Notes: generated by a model not told the origin, from the letters alone. A DNA stretch of 64,000 nt from Melieria omissa (GCA_963971225.1 OZ020267.1:117855891-117919890); one strand, 5' to 3'. Positions 37,414 through 48,893 are shown, counted from the first letter of the stretch. Numbers and translations are program-made.

Positions 37414-39053
37414 CAGCTGCGGTCAAAATAATAGTAGTACGCATACAACGAAAAGAAAATTAAGAAAAAATAATCTGCTTTTTTTTCAAAATATTTATTT
37501 TGTATTTTTTTAACAAGTTATATGTGTTAACAATGCAATCATAAAAGAAAACTTAAGAATTAAACTCAGTTTGGTTTGATTTAAATTAAATGCGTCAAAA
37601 GCTCCAAAATATGAACGGTCAAAAAAATAGTAGTTCGCTTTACTTTAATAAAAATTAAGCAACAATTGTGTTTCATTTTAAAAGATTTTGTGGTTAAATA
37701 GTAATAACGTAATGTTTCTTCAAATTAATATTTAGTTGCGTGACTGTTGTTTGGCTATTACTGCAGCACAGAGCCGATGCATTGAAATATCCAAATTTTC
37801 ATATCTTTCTCTAGGGGCGTGGTCTACTGCTTCTCAAAGTTGATTATTATTTAAAAGATTATTGTGAGCAACTGCTCTCTTCACGTCACACCACAAATTT
37901 TTAATTATATTGAAGTCTGGTGATTGTGCGAGCCATTCCATAACCCTAATCCTGCTTTTGCGAAGCTCCTTTCATGCGACCTTGCTTGTATGCTTTAGGC
38001 TATAATCCTGTTGGAAGATCCAAAGCATTGGCGTTTTTTCACGGACATACGGTGGCACGATTTCCCGCAAGATTCGTACACATACACATCGATCCATCGT
38101 TTTCTTGATCAAATAAATAGCGCCACCTCCATAAAACGTAAGACATGCTCAATAAATAAATGCATGTCTTACGTTTTATGGAGGTGGCGCTATTTATTTG
38201 ACATACGGTAGCACGATTTCCTGCAAGATTCGTACACATACACATCGATCCATCGTTTTTTTGATCAAATAAATAGCGCCACCTCCATAAAACGTAAGAC
38301 ATGCATTTATTTATTGAGCATGTCTTACGTTTTATGGAGGTGGCGCAATTTATTTGATCAAGAAAACGATGGATCGATGTGTATGTGTACGAATCTTGCG
38401 GGAAATCGTGCCACCGTATGTCCGTGAAAAAACGCCAATGCTTTGGATCTTCCAACAGGATTATAGCCTAAAGCATACAAGCAAGGTCGCATGAAAGGAG
38501 CTTCGCAAAAGCAGGATTAGGGTTATGGAATGGCTCGCACAATCACCAGACTTCAATATAATTAAAAATTTGTGGTGTGACGTGAAGAGAGCAGTTGCTC
38601 ACAATAATCTTTTAAATAATAATCAACTTTGAGAAGCAGTAGACCACGCCCCTAGAGAAAGATATGAAAATTTGGATATTTCAATGCATCGGCTCTGTGC
38701 TGCAGTAATAGCCAAACAACAGTCACGCAACTAAATATTAATTTGAAGAAACATTACGTTATTACTATTTAACCACAAAATCTTTTAAAATGAAACACAA
38801 TTGTTGCTTAATTTTTATGAAAGTAAAGCGAACTACTATTTTTTTGACCGTTCATATTTTGGAGCTTTTGACGCATTTAATTTAAATCAAACCAAACTGA
38901 GTTTAATTCTTAAGTTTTCTTTTATGATTGCATTGTTAACACATATAACTTGTTAAAAAAAATACAAAATAAATATTTGTAAAAAAAAGCAGATTATTTT
39001 TTCTTAATTTTCTTTTCGTTGTACGCGTACTACTATTATTTTGACCGCAACTG
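37414..39053. mobile_element. 1.64-kb palindromic Tc1 derivative
   Basis: The ends are CAGCTGCGGTCAAAATAATA and its complement, with TA on each side (37412-37413, 39054-39055). The two halves are nearly exact inverted copies with the axis near 38234. Each half carries the transposase 3' end: 38520-38620 reads MEWLAQSPDFNIIKNLWCDV on +, and the mirror copy at about 37850-37950 reads the same on -. The centre (38090-38370) holds further nested hairpins built from GCGCCACCTCCATAAAACGT and its complement. It cannot encode a full transposase; open frames over the arms are not separate genes. Confidence 0.9.
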
Positions 39054-39176
39054 TACATAGCTTTCTTCTTTTTATCTGTTGTTTTACAATGATGTGCGAT
39101 GAGTTAATTAATAAAAGTTAATACAAATAGGCCGAAAATGTTTGTTGTACATTTTCGTATACTCTTCATAGCCTTA

Positions 39177-39880
39177 AGGGGGTCGTCTACGTATAAAGTT
39201 TCAAAAAACTTTACTTTTTTTTACATAATTTTCATTTGGCAGACGTGAGGAATGTTATTTTCAAAGGATTTGGGTAAACTCTTCACGGTTCTTGAGCTGT
39301 AGAGCATTGAGCACGCTCGCTCACGGTGTTTCCGCGCGCTCCCTGTGAACTTTAAAGCGTTTTCCCGAAAGTCGTATTTCTCAAACTTACTTGCACGATT
39401 TTAATACAAGTTTTACACGCATCGATTCGATTTCTTTTTTTACTTGCTCAGAAAACATGACGCTATGGTTAGACACGAGCTTTTGACAAAATATTGTTTT
39501 TTTTTTATTATAACAGGCAATAAACATCAAATCTATCAAAAATGTCCACCATTTCGAGATTTTTGAATTTTACAAAAAGCTCGTGTCTAAGCATAGCTGA
39601 TGTAATATCAATTATAGATTAGTTTCATTTTTTGTTGTAGGTTACTTGGTTGGCCCAAAATCTTGCAGGAAAATTTATTTAAAAATTCTGATGAGGGCAC
39701 GTTCAAGGTCATCCTGCAGTCGAATATGTAGAAATATAGTTTTTATGACCTTGCCTCTTAAAAGATTACGATTAAATAAACAAAAAACGAAAAAAAAGTG
39801 AGTGAATATCTTTTTTCGACCCTCGTAATACATTTTGAAAAACAGGCTCGAAAATCAGGCTGCTACGTAGACGACCCCCT
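39177..39880. mobile_element. MITE with AGGGGGTCGTCTACGTA ends
   Basis: The terminal inverted repeats AGGGGGTCGTCTACGTA are perfect over 17 bp. Inside, AGACACGAGCTTTTGACAAA and AAAAAGCTCGTGTCTAAGCA form a subterminal inverted pair. No clear target duplication; superfamily unassigned. Confidence 0.75.
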
Positions 39881-41688
39881 CAAGGATAACATGACATAAA
39901 AAAATAAAACAATTAATTTTAATTTGAATTTTTATACGGTTTTTGTGGTTCCTGAAAAATGTGGAAAACTGGACATAGCACCTTTTTACTCTTAGCCGAA
40001 AAATGTTCAAATATTGTTTCCATTACATTTGCATTCAGAAATTCAAAGATATACGAAGTAGACATTATTGATTCTAGATACCTGCCCACTGCCCGTAGTT
40101 TAAAAACGCCGAGCAGCGATATTCGCTTTGCGATGATTGCTTAGTATTCACCTTCTACGTAACTGCAAAATAATCCTCATAGACACATGTAATTAAAAAA
40201 GAAAATCATAACGAAAATTGGAAAAATAATTATCTTTTCATCATTGCAAAAATGCCTTAAATTGCACAGAAAAACAGTTGGGTGGCAATGCTGTTCGCCT
40301 AATGTAAACTAAACCAAAAAACATTTTTGACAACCTACCGAACTCTGACAAGAAAAAAATAAAAGTCTGTCCGCCCGTAACCAAGGCGAATTTATGCCAG
40401 GTGATAGCGAATTGATTTTTTTTGTGGTGACATTTGAGTCAACAGATATGATGTTTTAAAAGTTTCGGGAAGGGGCTTTAAGCCGCCATCTTGAAACTCT
40501 ATTTAAAAAAACAACTCGAACATTCCGGGAAAAATCCCTTGGCACTATTTCATCTACTGAGATCCTCTATCGAATGAGATGGGTTTGACCTTGTCCCTCG
40601 AAATTTTTTTTGAATTTGTTGCACTGTGTAATTAACGATCCTTGATGATGTTTTTTCGCTATTTAATCATTATTTATGAATTTGAACCGAAATTTTGATA
40701 CACAATAATGTAAAACAGATTATGTTACTGCAAAAATGTATACTTAGGCGTAGTCCGCAGGGGTTGATGAGAAAACTAGTCCCCCCATGGAGTATATTTG
40801 TCGACATCTGTGTGAAAAGATAAAAAGGCATTAACAAGTAATAAGAACCGCCATATATATATACTATACCGTTTTTTATAGTTTTCCATGTTTATACACC
40901 TCCCAAAAGCAGTGTATAAACTACCCCACGACACATTACCCCTCGCCTTACCCAACCATTTTCCATTTATGGTCTCTTACGTGTATGAACTGAAACTGTT
41001 ACCCATTATTTATGTTGACATATATTACAATTTAAATTAATTTAAAAAAAAATGTTCATATGGGATTTTTTTTGGCTTTGTTTCCCAAGCAGGCCTGTAG
41101 GCCTTCTAGTATCTACACCCTCTATTACGCCTTCTATGGACATGACATATTTTCCCCGAACAAACATTACTCCTCTACCCCAAAACTATCACTGGTACGT
41201 TTTTTTTAACAAGATTAAAAACTTGGGAACTAGAGGGTTAATATTCGCTTTAGTAGATTATTTAAAGAAATTTCTAGTTTGCACAAGTACATACAAATTG
41301 GGTTTATTTCAGAAATTTATTGCGAACGTTTTGCAGTGCTGTCTTATTTTTAATCTTGCCCATGTTATGATCGCGCTCATATTGCATCCGATGAATGTTC
41401 TTTGTAAGAAACAGAAGAAGAAGAACAGAAGAAAAGTCAGAACTGAATAAAAAACTATTTGTGACTCTGCACATGAGAAACTGTTTATTGGTAAAAAAAC
41501 TCTAGAAATTTATTATAGAATCAAACGATATATGGACGTATCTGATATTTAGAAAAAGGACTTTTTGACATATAAAAAAGTTTACTTATCAGGCTTAATT
41601 GTTATAAAGTTGAGCTATTTTGAATATACCCCGAGCAACGAGCCGGTTCACGACGAATAAATAAATAAGCAGAGGATATTTACTCATC
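39881..41688. other. Mostly featureless interval
   Basis: 40369-40430 (AAGGCGAATTTATGCCAGGT, GATAGCGAATTGATTTTTTT) is an end fragment of the outer MITE family at 54578. 40860-41240 is locally GC-richer with pyrimidine runs. A 132-codon frame at 41052-41450 has hydrophobic segments and a basic tail, but I recognise no family and would not call it a gene. Confidence 0.4.
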
Positions 41689-42060
41689 ATGGCTTTTACT
41701 TATTGGCCGCACAAAATATATATGAGAAACACCGTCGGAAGGATGAAAAAATGCAGCAATATCAAAGGCAACGAACAAACTTTAATGATGCAAACCTTCT
41801 TGTATTTTCCTGTAGGTGTGCAAAATGACATGTAATATTCTTTAGAATAGAGTTCAGCATGAAAGTTAAATCTGTGGTCCAACTTCCAATCGCGGAAATT
41901 TCCATAACAAAGAAACAGCTGATATAGATTCACCACGATTTTTTCTTATTGGCCGCACAACAATTACATAGAAAGTGACGGCAGAATAATGCCAGAAAAG
42001 TATCAAAAAAAAGCAACTACGAATATGATTTTATGATGGCAAACCATTTAAATATTCAGT
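41689..42060 (-). repeat. Diverged ~247-bp tandem duplication
   Basis: CTTATTGGCCGCACAAAATA at about 41697 and CTTATTGGCCGCACAACAAT at about 41944 open two units with parallel downstream blocks (GCAGCAATATCAAAGGCAAC versus CAGAAAAGTATCAAAAAAAA; TGATGCAAACC versus TGATGGCAAACC). The first unit is open on - for 78 codons with a hydrophobic end. Origin unknown. Confidence 0.5.
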
Positions 42061-42199
42061 TAGAATCGAAAACGCACATAAATCCTTGTTTCGGGGTAGT
42101 TTTTCATATACAATAATATTGTTTGTCAAAGGCGATGTTGCCGGCTAATTCGCGAACATATAACAGCTGATTGTTTTCCACCGGCTGATGAAGGCTGAC

Positions 42200-43270
42200 G
42201 CTACTAGAATCGATGATGTCACGGTCAGCCCGGTTTTTAGATCAACGCTAAGGTCGTTCACTAGTTGACGGTTTCTTAGAGCATGATGTTGTAGGTAAGG
42301 TAAACTCATTATTGCGTCATGACCTGTTACGTTTATTTTGGTCGCCCAAGGAATCTCTCGCGCGTAGTGAGTTGCGATTAGTGAAGATCGTCTCGTTCAC
42401 GCTAGCCTCGCTCGAAAAAGTGATTAGGTAAGTATTTCTTCCAAGCGACGTAGTCTTGTTGTCTAGAGTTACCGTTGCGGCATGATCGTTTATGACGACC
42501 AGGCCGTCATCAATCCCTTGTACTGGATCTAGTTTGACAAATGCTGTTCTGCAATGTGCAACGATACTGGGCACCAGCTGCTGAGCGCAGTTGTAGTGTT
42601 TGATTTCCTGCAGAACTGCATGGATGGATGGATGGATGTGAAGGGGAGCCGAGGAAATAACCTAAGGGAGGTCATTACCCCAAGCACTCAGGCTCTACAG
42701 CCCATTGTACTTAAGGCTCAGGAAAAAGGTTGATAGAGGAAATGGGAATGGGAAAAGAAAAAGAGAAAGTGGGTGGAAGGGGAGAGGGAGTTATGGATTT
42801 TCCTGTGCATATTTCCCGGACTCATTAATGAATCTCAGGAGATCACACAGGGCGAGAGAATGAACTTCGTCCATTCTCATAACATCTGAACCCAGCGTGC
42901 GCAATATCGTTCTAGAGAAGGCCGGACATGCACAGAGAAAGTGCTCTGTACTATCTACCTCCTCCAGGCAAGACACGCAAGTCGGATCTTCGATGATGCC
43001 CATATGTCGTCCCCATGGATTGTGTCCTGTGATTAACCTAACCATTCGTCGGAGGTCTTTCCTTCTCAGATTCTGGAGGAAATTCCCTGCTTTCCTCTTC
43101 GGGCTTTTCACAAAACACTTGGCAGTCTTACAGCTTCCCAAGCTAGACCAACGTTCTCTATGTAGGTTGTTAACTGCAGAACTGCATAGTCGTTCCCAAA
43201 CAGCTGTCTTGCGGGTAGATGTCTTTTCCGCAAACCGCTATGTAGTTGTCGCGAACGGATAGCATTTTGT
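42200..43270 (-). pseudogene. Envelope-like region remnant
   Basis: On -, 42574-42317 is open for 85 codons, including AFVKLDPVQGIDDGLVVIND and a potential N-glycosylation site (NKT). It lies 3' of integrase, where errantivirus env sits; the upstream part (43260-43188) is separated by the inserted LINE. The assignment rests mainly on position. Confidence 0.5.
42622..43173 (-). mobile_element. 5'-truncated LOA-type LINE with 14-bp duplication
   Basis: On -, it encodes LRRMVRLITGHNPWGRHMGI and the Cys-His motif CVSCLEEVDSTEHFLCACPA, the C-terminus of LOA-like ORF2, ending in a (CATC)n tail at 42622. The 14-mer CTGCAGAACTGCAT flanks it at 42608-42621 and 43174-43187. It is inserted in the envelope-like region. 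Confidence 0.88.
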
Positions 43271-43849
43271 TGTTGTGTGCCATAGGGAGGATAGTCATCT
43301 TTTTATAACTTAGCCTAGGTAATTTAAAAGTGAATTAAACTGGTGTTATGATAGACTTTAAAATTAGAAACTTGTAACATATCTGCTATGGCTAAACTGC
43401 TGAGAGACTCGTTTTCAAAAAGTTATTTAATTTCATTGTTATCCAAAATGTTTGGGTTTAATAGCCCCAACTGCGCCAAGGCGATTGATAAAGTTATGTT
43501 ATCTAGGTCTGTGATAATGGCCCTATCGATTGTCCGGTATCGATTTGCTCCGATTTCTTTACTTTGAGAATTTTATTTACCGCATCAGTAAGTTCGGTGA
43601 TCTGCTCCTGTAGTGAGTTTATTGTTACCTACTGGTTATTACTGTCCTTAAGCTTATCCATTTCTATTGCTACTTTTAAGAAGTCGTTAGAAGTCGGGTC
43701 TCTTGTTGGTAACGGGGTGGATGGTCTTATTATATTCGATCGTTGCCAGTAATATGAGGTCAGTCGTGTCCTCAATACCTCTCTCGAACTTTACACACCT
43801 TGCTCATGGTACTGTGAAATCTTACCAGCTGTCCGTTTGATGTGCTATG
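43271..43849 (-). pseudogene. Integrase C-terminal and linker remnant
   Basis: On -, starting at the palindrome boundary, the reading HSTSNGQLVRFHSTMSKV continues the integrase core interrupted at 44704. After that, stops are frequent and no domain is clear until the envelope-like part. Confidence 0.65.
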
Positions 43850-43852
43850 TAA

Positions 43853-44700
43853 TGCGGCCTTTAGACGGTCGCACATGTTTGCAATCATGTGCGATGGGGA
43901 AAATGTGCGATGAGCGTTTACACGGTCAAACATGTGCGCACACTTCAGTTGTCTAGCTGCTGTCGACGAAGGAGCATGGCGCGCGCATTCGCATGCATTT
44001 CTCTAAATTTGCATAAAGGAACTCATATGCTGCGTTTCTTTTACATTTGTTTTTATATTCTTCGCTTTTCACTTGCCACAGTTCGGGATGGTGTCTATAC
44101 ACTTGAATGAACTCCTTCCATAACATTCATTTCTTTGCGGCACCATCCTCACTGTTCGCTGTCTACCGATCGAATGACAAAATGCACTATGTGCGTCACA
44201 CAGCCGTTTACACGGTCGCACATGTGCGTCACGCCGACAGAGAAATCAAAAAATTTTGAAAACCTTCAAACATGTCCGACGACACGAATTTCTTGCGTTT
44301 ACACGGTCATTCTTCTCGTCGCGCCGCACATGTGCGACCTGTAAACGGCTGTGTGACGCACATAGTGCATTTTGTCATTCGATCGGTAGACAGCAAACAG
44401 TGAGGATGGCGTCGCAAAGAAATGAAATGTTATGACAGGAGTTCATTCAAGTGTATAGACACCATCTCGAACTTCGGAACGTGAAAAGCGAAGAATATAA
44501 AAATAAATGTAAAAGAAACGCAGCTTACGAGGTGTTTTTATGCAAATTTAGAGAAATGCATGCGAATGCGCGCGCCATGCTCCTTCGTCGACAGCAGCGA
44601 GACAACTGAAGTGTGCGCACATGTTTGACCGTTTAAACGGTCATCGCACATTTTCCCCATCGCAATGATTGCAAACATGTGCGACCGTGTAAAGGCCGCA
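43853..44700. mobile_element. Palindromic PIF/Harbinger-like element with MADF fragments in both arms
   Basis: The ends TGCGGCCTTTAGACGGTCGC and ...GACCGTGTAAAGGCCGCA are inverted, flanked by TAA (43850-43852, 44701-44703). The two arms mirror each other over about 400 bp each. The right arm on + (about 44450-44560) encodes FIQVYRHHLELRNVKSEEYK, the start of a MADF domain; the left arm holds it inverted. A TAA target and MADF coding fit PIF/Harbinger. ACACGGTCGCACATGTGCG-type motifs recur in the arms. Non-autonomous. Confidence 0.85.
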
Positions 44701-44703
44701 TAA

Positions 44704-45329
44704 GGGAGAGGCGTTTCCTTTTTCAATGTTGAAGTGGTTTTTTAAACAAGATCGGATAGTGTTGAAATTTCGCGATTTCTCGTTATCGCAAAAGATAGTC
44801 TTTGGTTCTGAGATCAGGTTAACTAGCTGCAAGAGGCATGGTTTCACGTCAATTATGGTACGAGAAGCTGGTAGCTGCACGGCTGCGTATTTCGATAGCT
44901 TATCACCGCAAGTCAGAAAGTCGCATTAGTCGAGAATATGTCGACATGAAGGATTTCCACCGGGAATGTTGGTACAGGTGTTTTCTCGATAGGATGTTTT
45001 GTTGGGTGCCTGTCATATTTTGCTTTTGGACAGGCTCTGCAATTTCCCGGCTCCTCGGCTTTCTTTTCCATTCGTGGGAAGAAATAATCATTCAGTAGTT
45101 GCTTAACATTTTCTTGAGAAGCGCAATGAGCCCTATTATGCTCCTGGTTTATGATCTCCAATTGTTCGTTGGGATCGAATACGCCTGTCACGAATTTTGT
45201 TGTGTGACGGAAAGTGGTATTTGGGAACAGGTTCACTAGTTGGTGCTGGATCTGTGCCAGCAGAGGAAGGTCGCAATGGATTCCATTGACTACATGTGGC
45301 TTCACAGCTTCGCCTAGCATTTTAAACAA
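44704..45329 (-). pseudogene. Integrase, zinc-binding and core part
   Basis: On -, 45200-44950 has the HHCC zinc-binding domain (HNRAHCASQENVKQLLNDYF, CRACPKAKYDRHP) and EILHVDIFS (first catalytic Asp). 44850-44704 has TIFCDNEKSRNF, the CDNE block with the second Asp. The frames differ between these parts, and the core stops at the palindrome boundary. Typical of the Gypsy/errantivirus group. Confidence 0.8.
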
Positions 45330-46228
45330 GTGTCTTTTTATCGTGAAAGGTAAAGAAATGACGGAGCTTGTTTCCGAAAATCACGAGCGTCCTCTTCATC
45401 TGATGTTGACCTGATTCCAGAATAAGTTGATTCCTGTACACGTTTACAGGTGTTGAAACAGTTTCTATTGTGTAAGTTAGTGATTCGTCGCTGTGAATAG
45501 TGGCAGCATCTGAATCGGGTTCGGTGTCTAAAGAATTTGCGTCTGCCAGCAAGTTATCCTTGCCTGGTTTGTAGTGGAGCTTGGCATCCTTCAATAAAGG
45601 CCTTCCACCTTTTAATTTTTGGATTGGGGTTACGGTCTGACACCGCAAAGGTTAGGGGTTGGTGGACAGTATAAATGTTTACACCATTTACACCGTATAA
45701 ATAATGTGTCAGGCTTTTCAGGGCCCAAACGATGGCCAGGAGCTCTCGCTCATTTGTGGCAAAGTGTTCTTCTTTTTTATCCAATGTTCTCGAAATCATT
45801 GTGATCGGTCTCCCTTCCTGAGACAAAACAGCGCCTAAAGCGTGCGAGGAAGCATTAGACGTGAGGTCAAAAGCCTTTCTGAAATCCGGACACGCCAACA
45901 TGACGTCTTCGGAGATGAGACCTCGCTTAAGCTTTTTAATTTTCTTCGATTTGGCAGCTGATACTTTACCGAATTCGCCTCTAAGTATGCTGGTTAACGG
46001 CTTAGCAATCTTCACAGAGTTGCGAATATAACACGTATAATAGCCAGCCAAGCCCAAAAAGGATCGTACGACCCTTAGAGTTGTGGGCTGAGGGAACATT
46101 TGAATTGCCTCGACTTTCTGAGGGCAAGTTTTTATTCCATTTTCAGTAACCTTAAAACAAAGGTACTCAAGCTCTGTTTTAAAGAATTTCGATTTTTCAA
46201 CAGAGACTATCATGTTTGCTTCTAGCAA
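45330..46228 (-). pseudogene. RT thumb and RNase H
   Basis: On -, 46228-45557 is open for 224 codons: SFLGLAGYYTCYIRNSVKIA (RT connection), FDLTSNASSHALGAVLSQEG (RNase H start), HFATNERELLAIVWALKSLT and SDRNPNPKIKRWKAFI, the latter close to the errantivirus consensus layout. The expected DAS and TD catalytic motifs read NAS and VH here, so RNase H active residues appear changed. A linker runs to about 45330. Confidence 0.82.
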
Positions 46229-46261
46229 GCTGCTTAAAACCGCTTCTACATGCCTGAAATA

Positions 46262-46750
46262 TTAATCTTTATCCTGTGAAAAAATTATGATGTCGTCGAT
46301 ATACACAAAACAACATTTGCCTATATGTTCCCTGATGACGTCATCAATGGCCCTCTGAAAGATGCTGGGCGCATTCTTCAGACCGAAAGGGAATACGGCA
46401 AAACTCATATTTACCGTTACGAACAGAAGAAGAAAAAGCGGTTTTCTCGCGGTCCCGCTCGGCAAGCTCAATTTAATGAAAACCAGACTTAGGTTCGGCA
46501 AAATGAAAAATTCTGCTATTTCCCCGAATAGCTGCACTTTGCACTTGTTTAATACGTCAGTACACCCATGTATGAATTTTACCATAAGTCTCTTGTCGAC
46601 AGGCTTGACCCCTTTTAAACCCGCTGGAGGACTGATGTAGTTCTTGGAAGCCCCTGCGTCAGCAATAAGTTTTATCTCCAGCCCGCCTGTTTGTGTGTGT
46701 GTGTTTTCGAGATCCAGAGCAGAGGGGGCTTTCCCTCAAAAAATTGACCT
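46262..46750 (-). pseudogene. Protease end and RT fingers/palm
   Basis: On -, just below 46680 LIADAGASKNYI resembles the protease active-site loop but has DAGA in place of DTGA. 46585-46262 holds FPFGLKNAPSIFQRAID and CCFVYIDDIIIFSQDKD, the RT palm with its (Y/F)xDD box intact. The part between the protease and FPFGLKNAP is short and frame-shifted, lacking the RT fingers. Confidence 0.78.
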
Positions 46751-46753
46751 CTT

Positions 46754-47233
46754 CTATTTCAAGGTAGTCGATTCCGCTAATTCTTCATATGATGACTCTG
46801 ACTTTGGTTCAAACTCGGGGTTCTGCTGGTCCAAATGATTTACCCTTTGAAATTTTGGACCCGTACGACAGTCCGAAGATGCCTGTCGCTTTTGCAACTG
46901 GCCGTTTCCGAAATTTGTGAAGTTTGTGGGTTGTCTCAAACGAGAGGTAGAGGGGTAGACTTCCATTTGTAACTGCCGAGTCTGCGACTCTCGATTACCA
47001 CCTTGTCGATATTGACTATTAGGGTTAGCCTGCCGGAAATTGCCGCTGCCATATCCTTGCCGGAATTGACAATTGATTGTCATTCCTATACTGCCGAACA
47101 TAATGATGATTTTAAGACTATCAGGGTTCGTCCTATTGTAGTTGTTTTGATTACCGCTTTTGACCGCCATCAGCTTTCCTTGTTGAATCAGTTGCCCTAT
47201 TTGCAAAGCTAGCATTTTTATTGTATGAGCCAA
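46754..47233 (-). pseudogene. Gag C-terminal fragment
   Basis: Open on - for 159 codons, Gln/Asn/Arg-rich (FRQANPNSQYRQGGNRESQT) and ending in an acidic SESSYEELAE stretch before the protease. It is comparable in composition with the Gag tail at 26531. The N-terminal Gag and LTR are not recognised upstream. Confidence 0.55.
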
Positions 47234-47650
47234 AAATCAAATTTTACAGGACACGTTTTTTTTTGTTTTCTCTGCATTGGCACAGCATAGTTCCATGATT
47301 TATGGTATACACACTTTATTTAAGGTTACACACTTGGAATAGGTAATTTCAGAGACTTCAGTAAAGCGCAACGGTGTTATTTTGGACATACGATAATTTG
47401 TGCGGGCACTATTATAAGCAATTATAATATTGCAGTGGCACATTTTTTCCTTGGTATAATGTATTTTCATTTATTGAATACAAAATATTGTTACTCTCAG
47501 ATTGATATAGTGTAATTCATAGGTGATATAGAGTAGTTTAATTTATAAAATACGAAACATTCTTTTAGAAAAAAATAAATACAATTTTCTTCATCTGTTT
47601 GAACTAGCACATTTTTTGGTCATTCCATAAATTTTTAAATCTAAATATTC
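47234..47650. other. No recognised feature
   Basis: AT-rich sequence where the 5' LTR of the minus-strand provirus would be expected; I see no TG...CA-type LTR or primer-binding site. Confidence 0.35.
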
Positions 47651-48085
47651 ATGACTAGCAGGGCTCCGCGGCTTTTTACGCAAGTTTAAAGTCAATGGGG
47701 TCAATAAATCAAGTTCTTCTGAACCCTTTGTTGATGCCGTCAGATTGTTAAGAAAAAATACTTAGATATCTTATTATTTCTCATATGAAGTGCTTTCACC
47801 ACATTTGAACTAAATTAGCGCATTAAGTCGTGATTTCCCATACGAACTCTTAACCCATCGTTGACCCCATTCGATTTCGATTTAAAAAAATTCCAAAAAA
47901 CGTGTCGAATTATTTCTCTCTAAGAGTACTTTCACCATTTTTAAAGTGAATAGGCCCATTAATTCATCTTTTTACAGTTTCTCCATATAAACTTTATACC
48001 CGTTGTTGACCCCGTAATTTTTTATTATCGAAAAAATAGAAAACACGTATCGAATTATTTCTCACTAAGAGTAATTTCACCAATC
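47651..48085 (+). repeat. Copy of a tandem-structured repeat (GGGCTCCGCGGCTT family)
   Basis: It opens with CTAGCAGGGCTCCGCGGCTT and continues as diverged ~145-190-bp units marked by TTGACCCC, AATTATTTCTC and AATAGGCCCATTAAT. It matches the longer copy at 62432-63355. Function unknown; the repeat class is not assigned. Confidence 0.65.
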
Positions 48086-48089
48086 GCTA

Positions 48090-48880
48090 TTTCTGGGATG
48101 GATGATGGCCCAGATAACTTGTTTCTTTTTAGCTTCTGCCAGTCTGAGCCGTTTTGTCCTGGAGGCGCTGGTTACTCGCCCGATCTCTAGCGCTTCACGG
48201 CGACCTCCGGACGGATATTCGGTCAGTCGTCCTTGTGTTGTTGCGCCAGGAGGAGAGCAGCTTTGTTCTTGTCGGACAGAGTTCTAGGATCAGAGGAGTC
48301 CATTTTGGTCAACACTGAGAACCGACTTCTGTACGCCTGCGTTGAAGCGCTGATGTGATGCGGACGTCTAGCAGAGAAGAGAAGATGCTGGGACCAGCGC
48401 TAGCAGAACCTGGTGCTGGTTTGGTTGCTGGCGTCGACGCCGAAGCCGGTGTCGTATGGGAGCGTTTGCTAGGAGTTGAGGCAGCGCGGCCCTTGAGTGA
48501 TGCAGATTTAGACGGAGTCGGCCTTGTGGCAGTGATCCACGCCTGCACCACAGGCGACGTCACCCAAAAAAGGTGGCGCTTGATTGGTCGGGTTTTGCTA
48601 ATTCAATCTTTTGGGCTCCCCTTTTGGGTTGGCCGAAGTGTTTTTTGTTTTTAATTTGGACTTGTCCATGCAAAATAGGTCCACGTCCTGAGCCGCTATC
48701 TCGATCGGAACGCGTAGTCGGAACCGTTCGCGCAAGGTTTTATCCCGGTGGTACTAGGTCCACTGAATATCCCTCATCAAATAATGTAAAGGAAAAACCG
48801 TTTTTTTTACAGAAAATTATCTCCTTTAGAAATTTATTACAAAAATTAGTTTCCAAAGGTAAAATAATGAATGTACACAT
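48090..48880 (-). other. GC-richer block, possible LINE ORF1 fragment
   Basis: 48309-48563 on - is open for 84 codons, Ser/Thr/Pro/Ala-rich (PASASTPATKPAPGSASAGP). Composition differs from the AT-rich surroundings, as expected for an inserted LINE ORF1 or other element, but no domain is seen. 48570-48880 holds nothing recognisable. Confidence 0.35.
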
Positions 48881-48893
48881 CTACAGTGTACCA

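Larger units (their letters stand above)
42200..47233 (-). mobile_element. Errantivirus-like (Gypsy-group) provirus, broken
   Basis: On -, the order is Gag end, protease, RT, RNase H, integrase and an envelope-like region, as in insect errantiviruses. Two later insertions interrupt it: a Harbinger-like palindrome inside integrase (43853-44700) and a LOA-type LINE inside the envelope-like part (42622-43173). No LTR was recognised at either end. Stops, frameshifts and the insertions make it defective. Confidence 0.82.

Noticed and set aside
38011..38455. Overlapping open frames of 66 and 138 codons on both strands
   Set aside because: They read the same palindromic Tc1 arms on opposite strands; they are transposase debris.
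41052..41450. 132-codon open frame with hydrophobic stretches
   Set aside because: No recognisable domain, low-complexity basic end, and no splice or family support.
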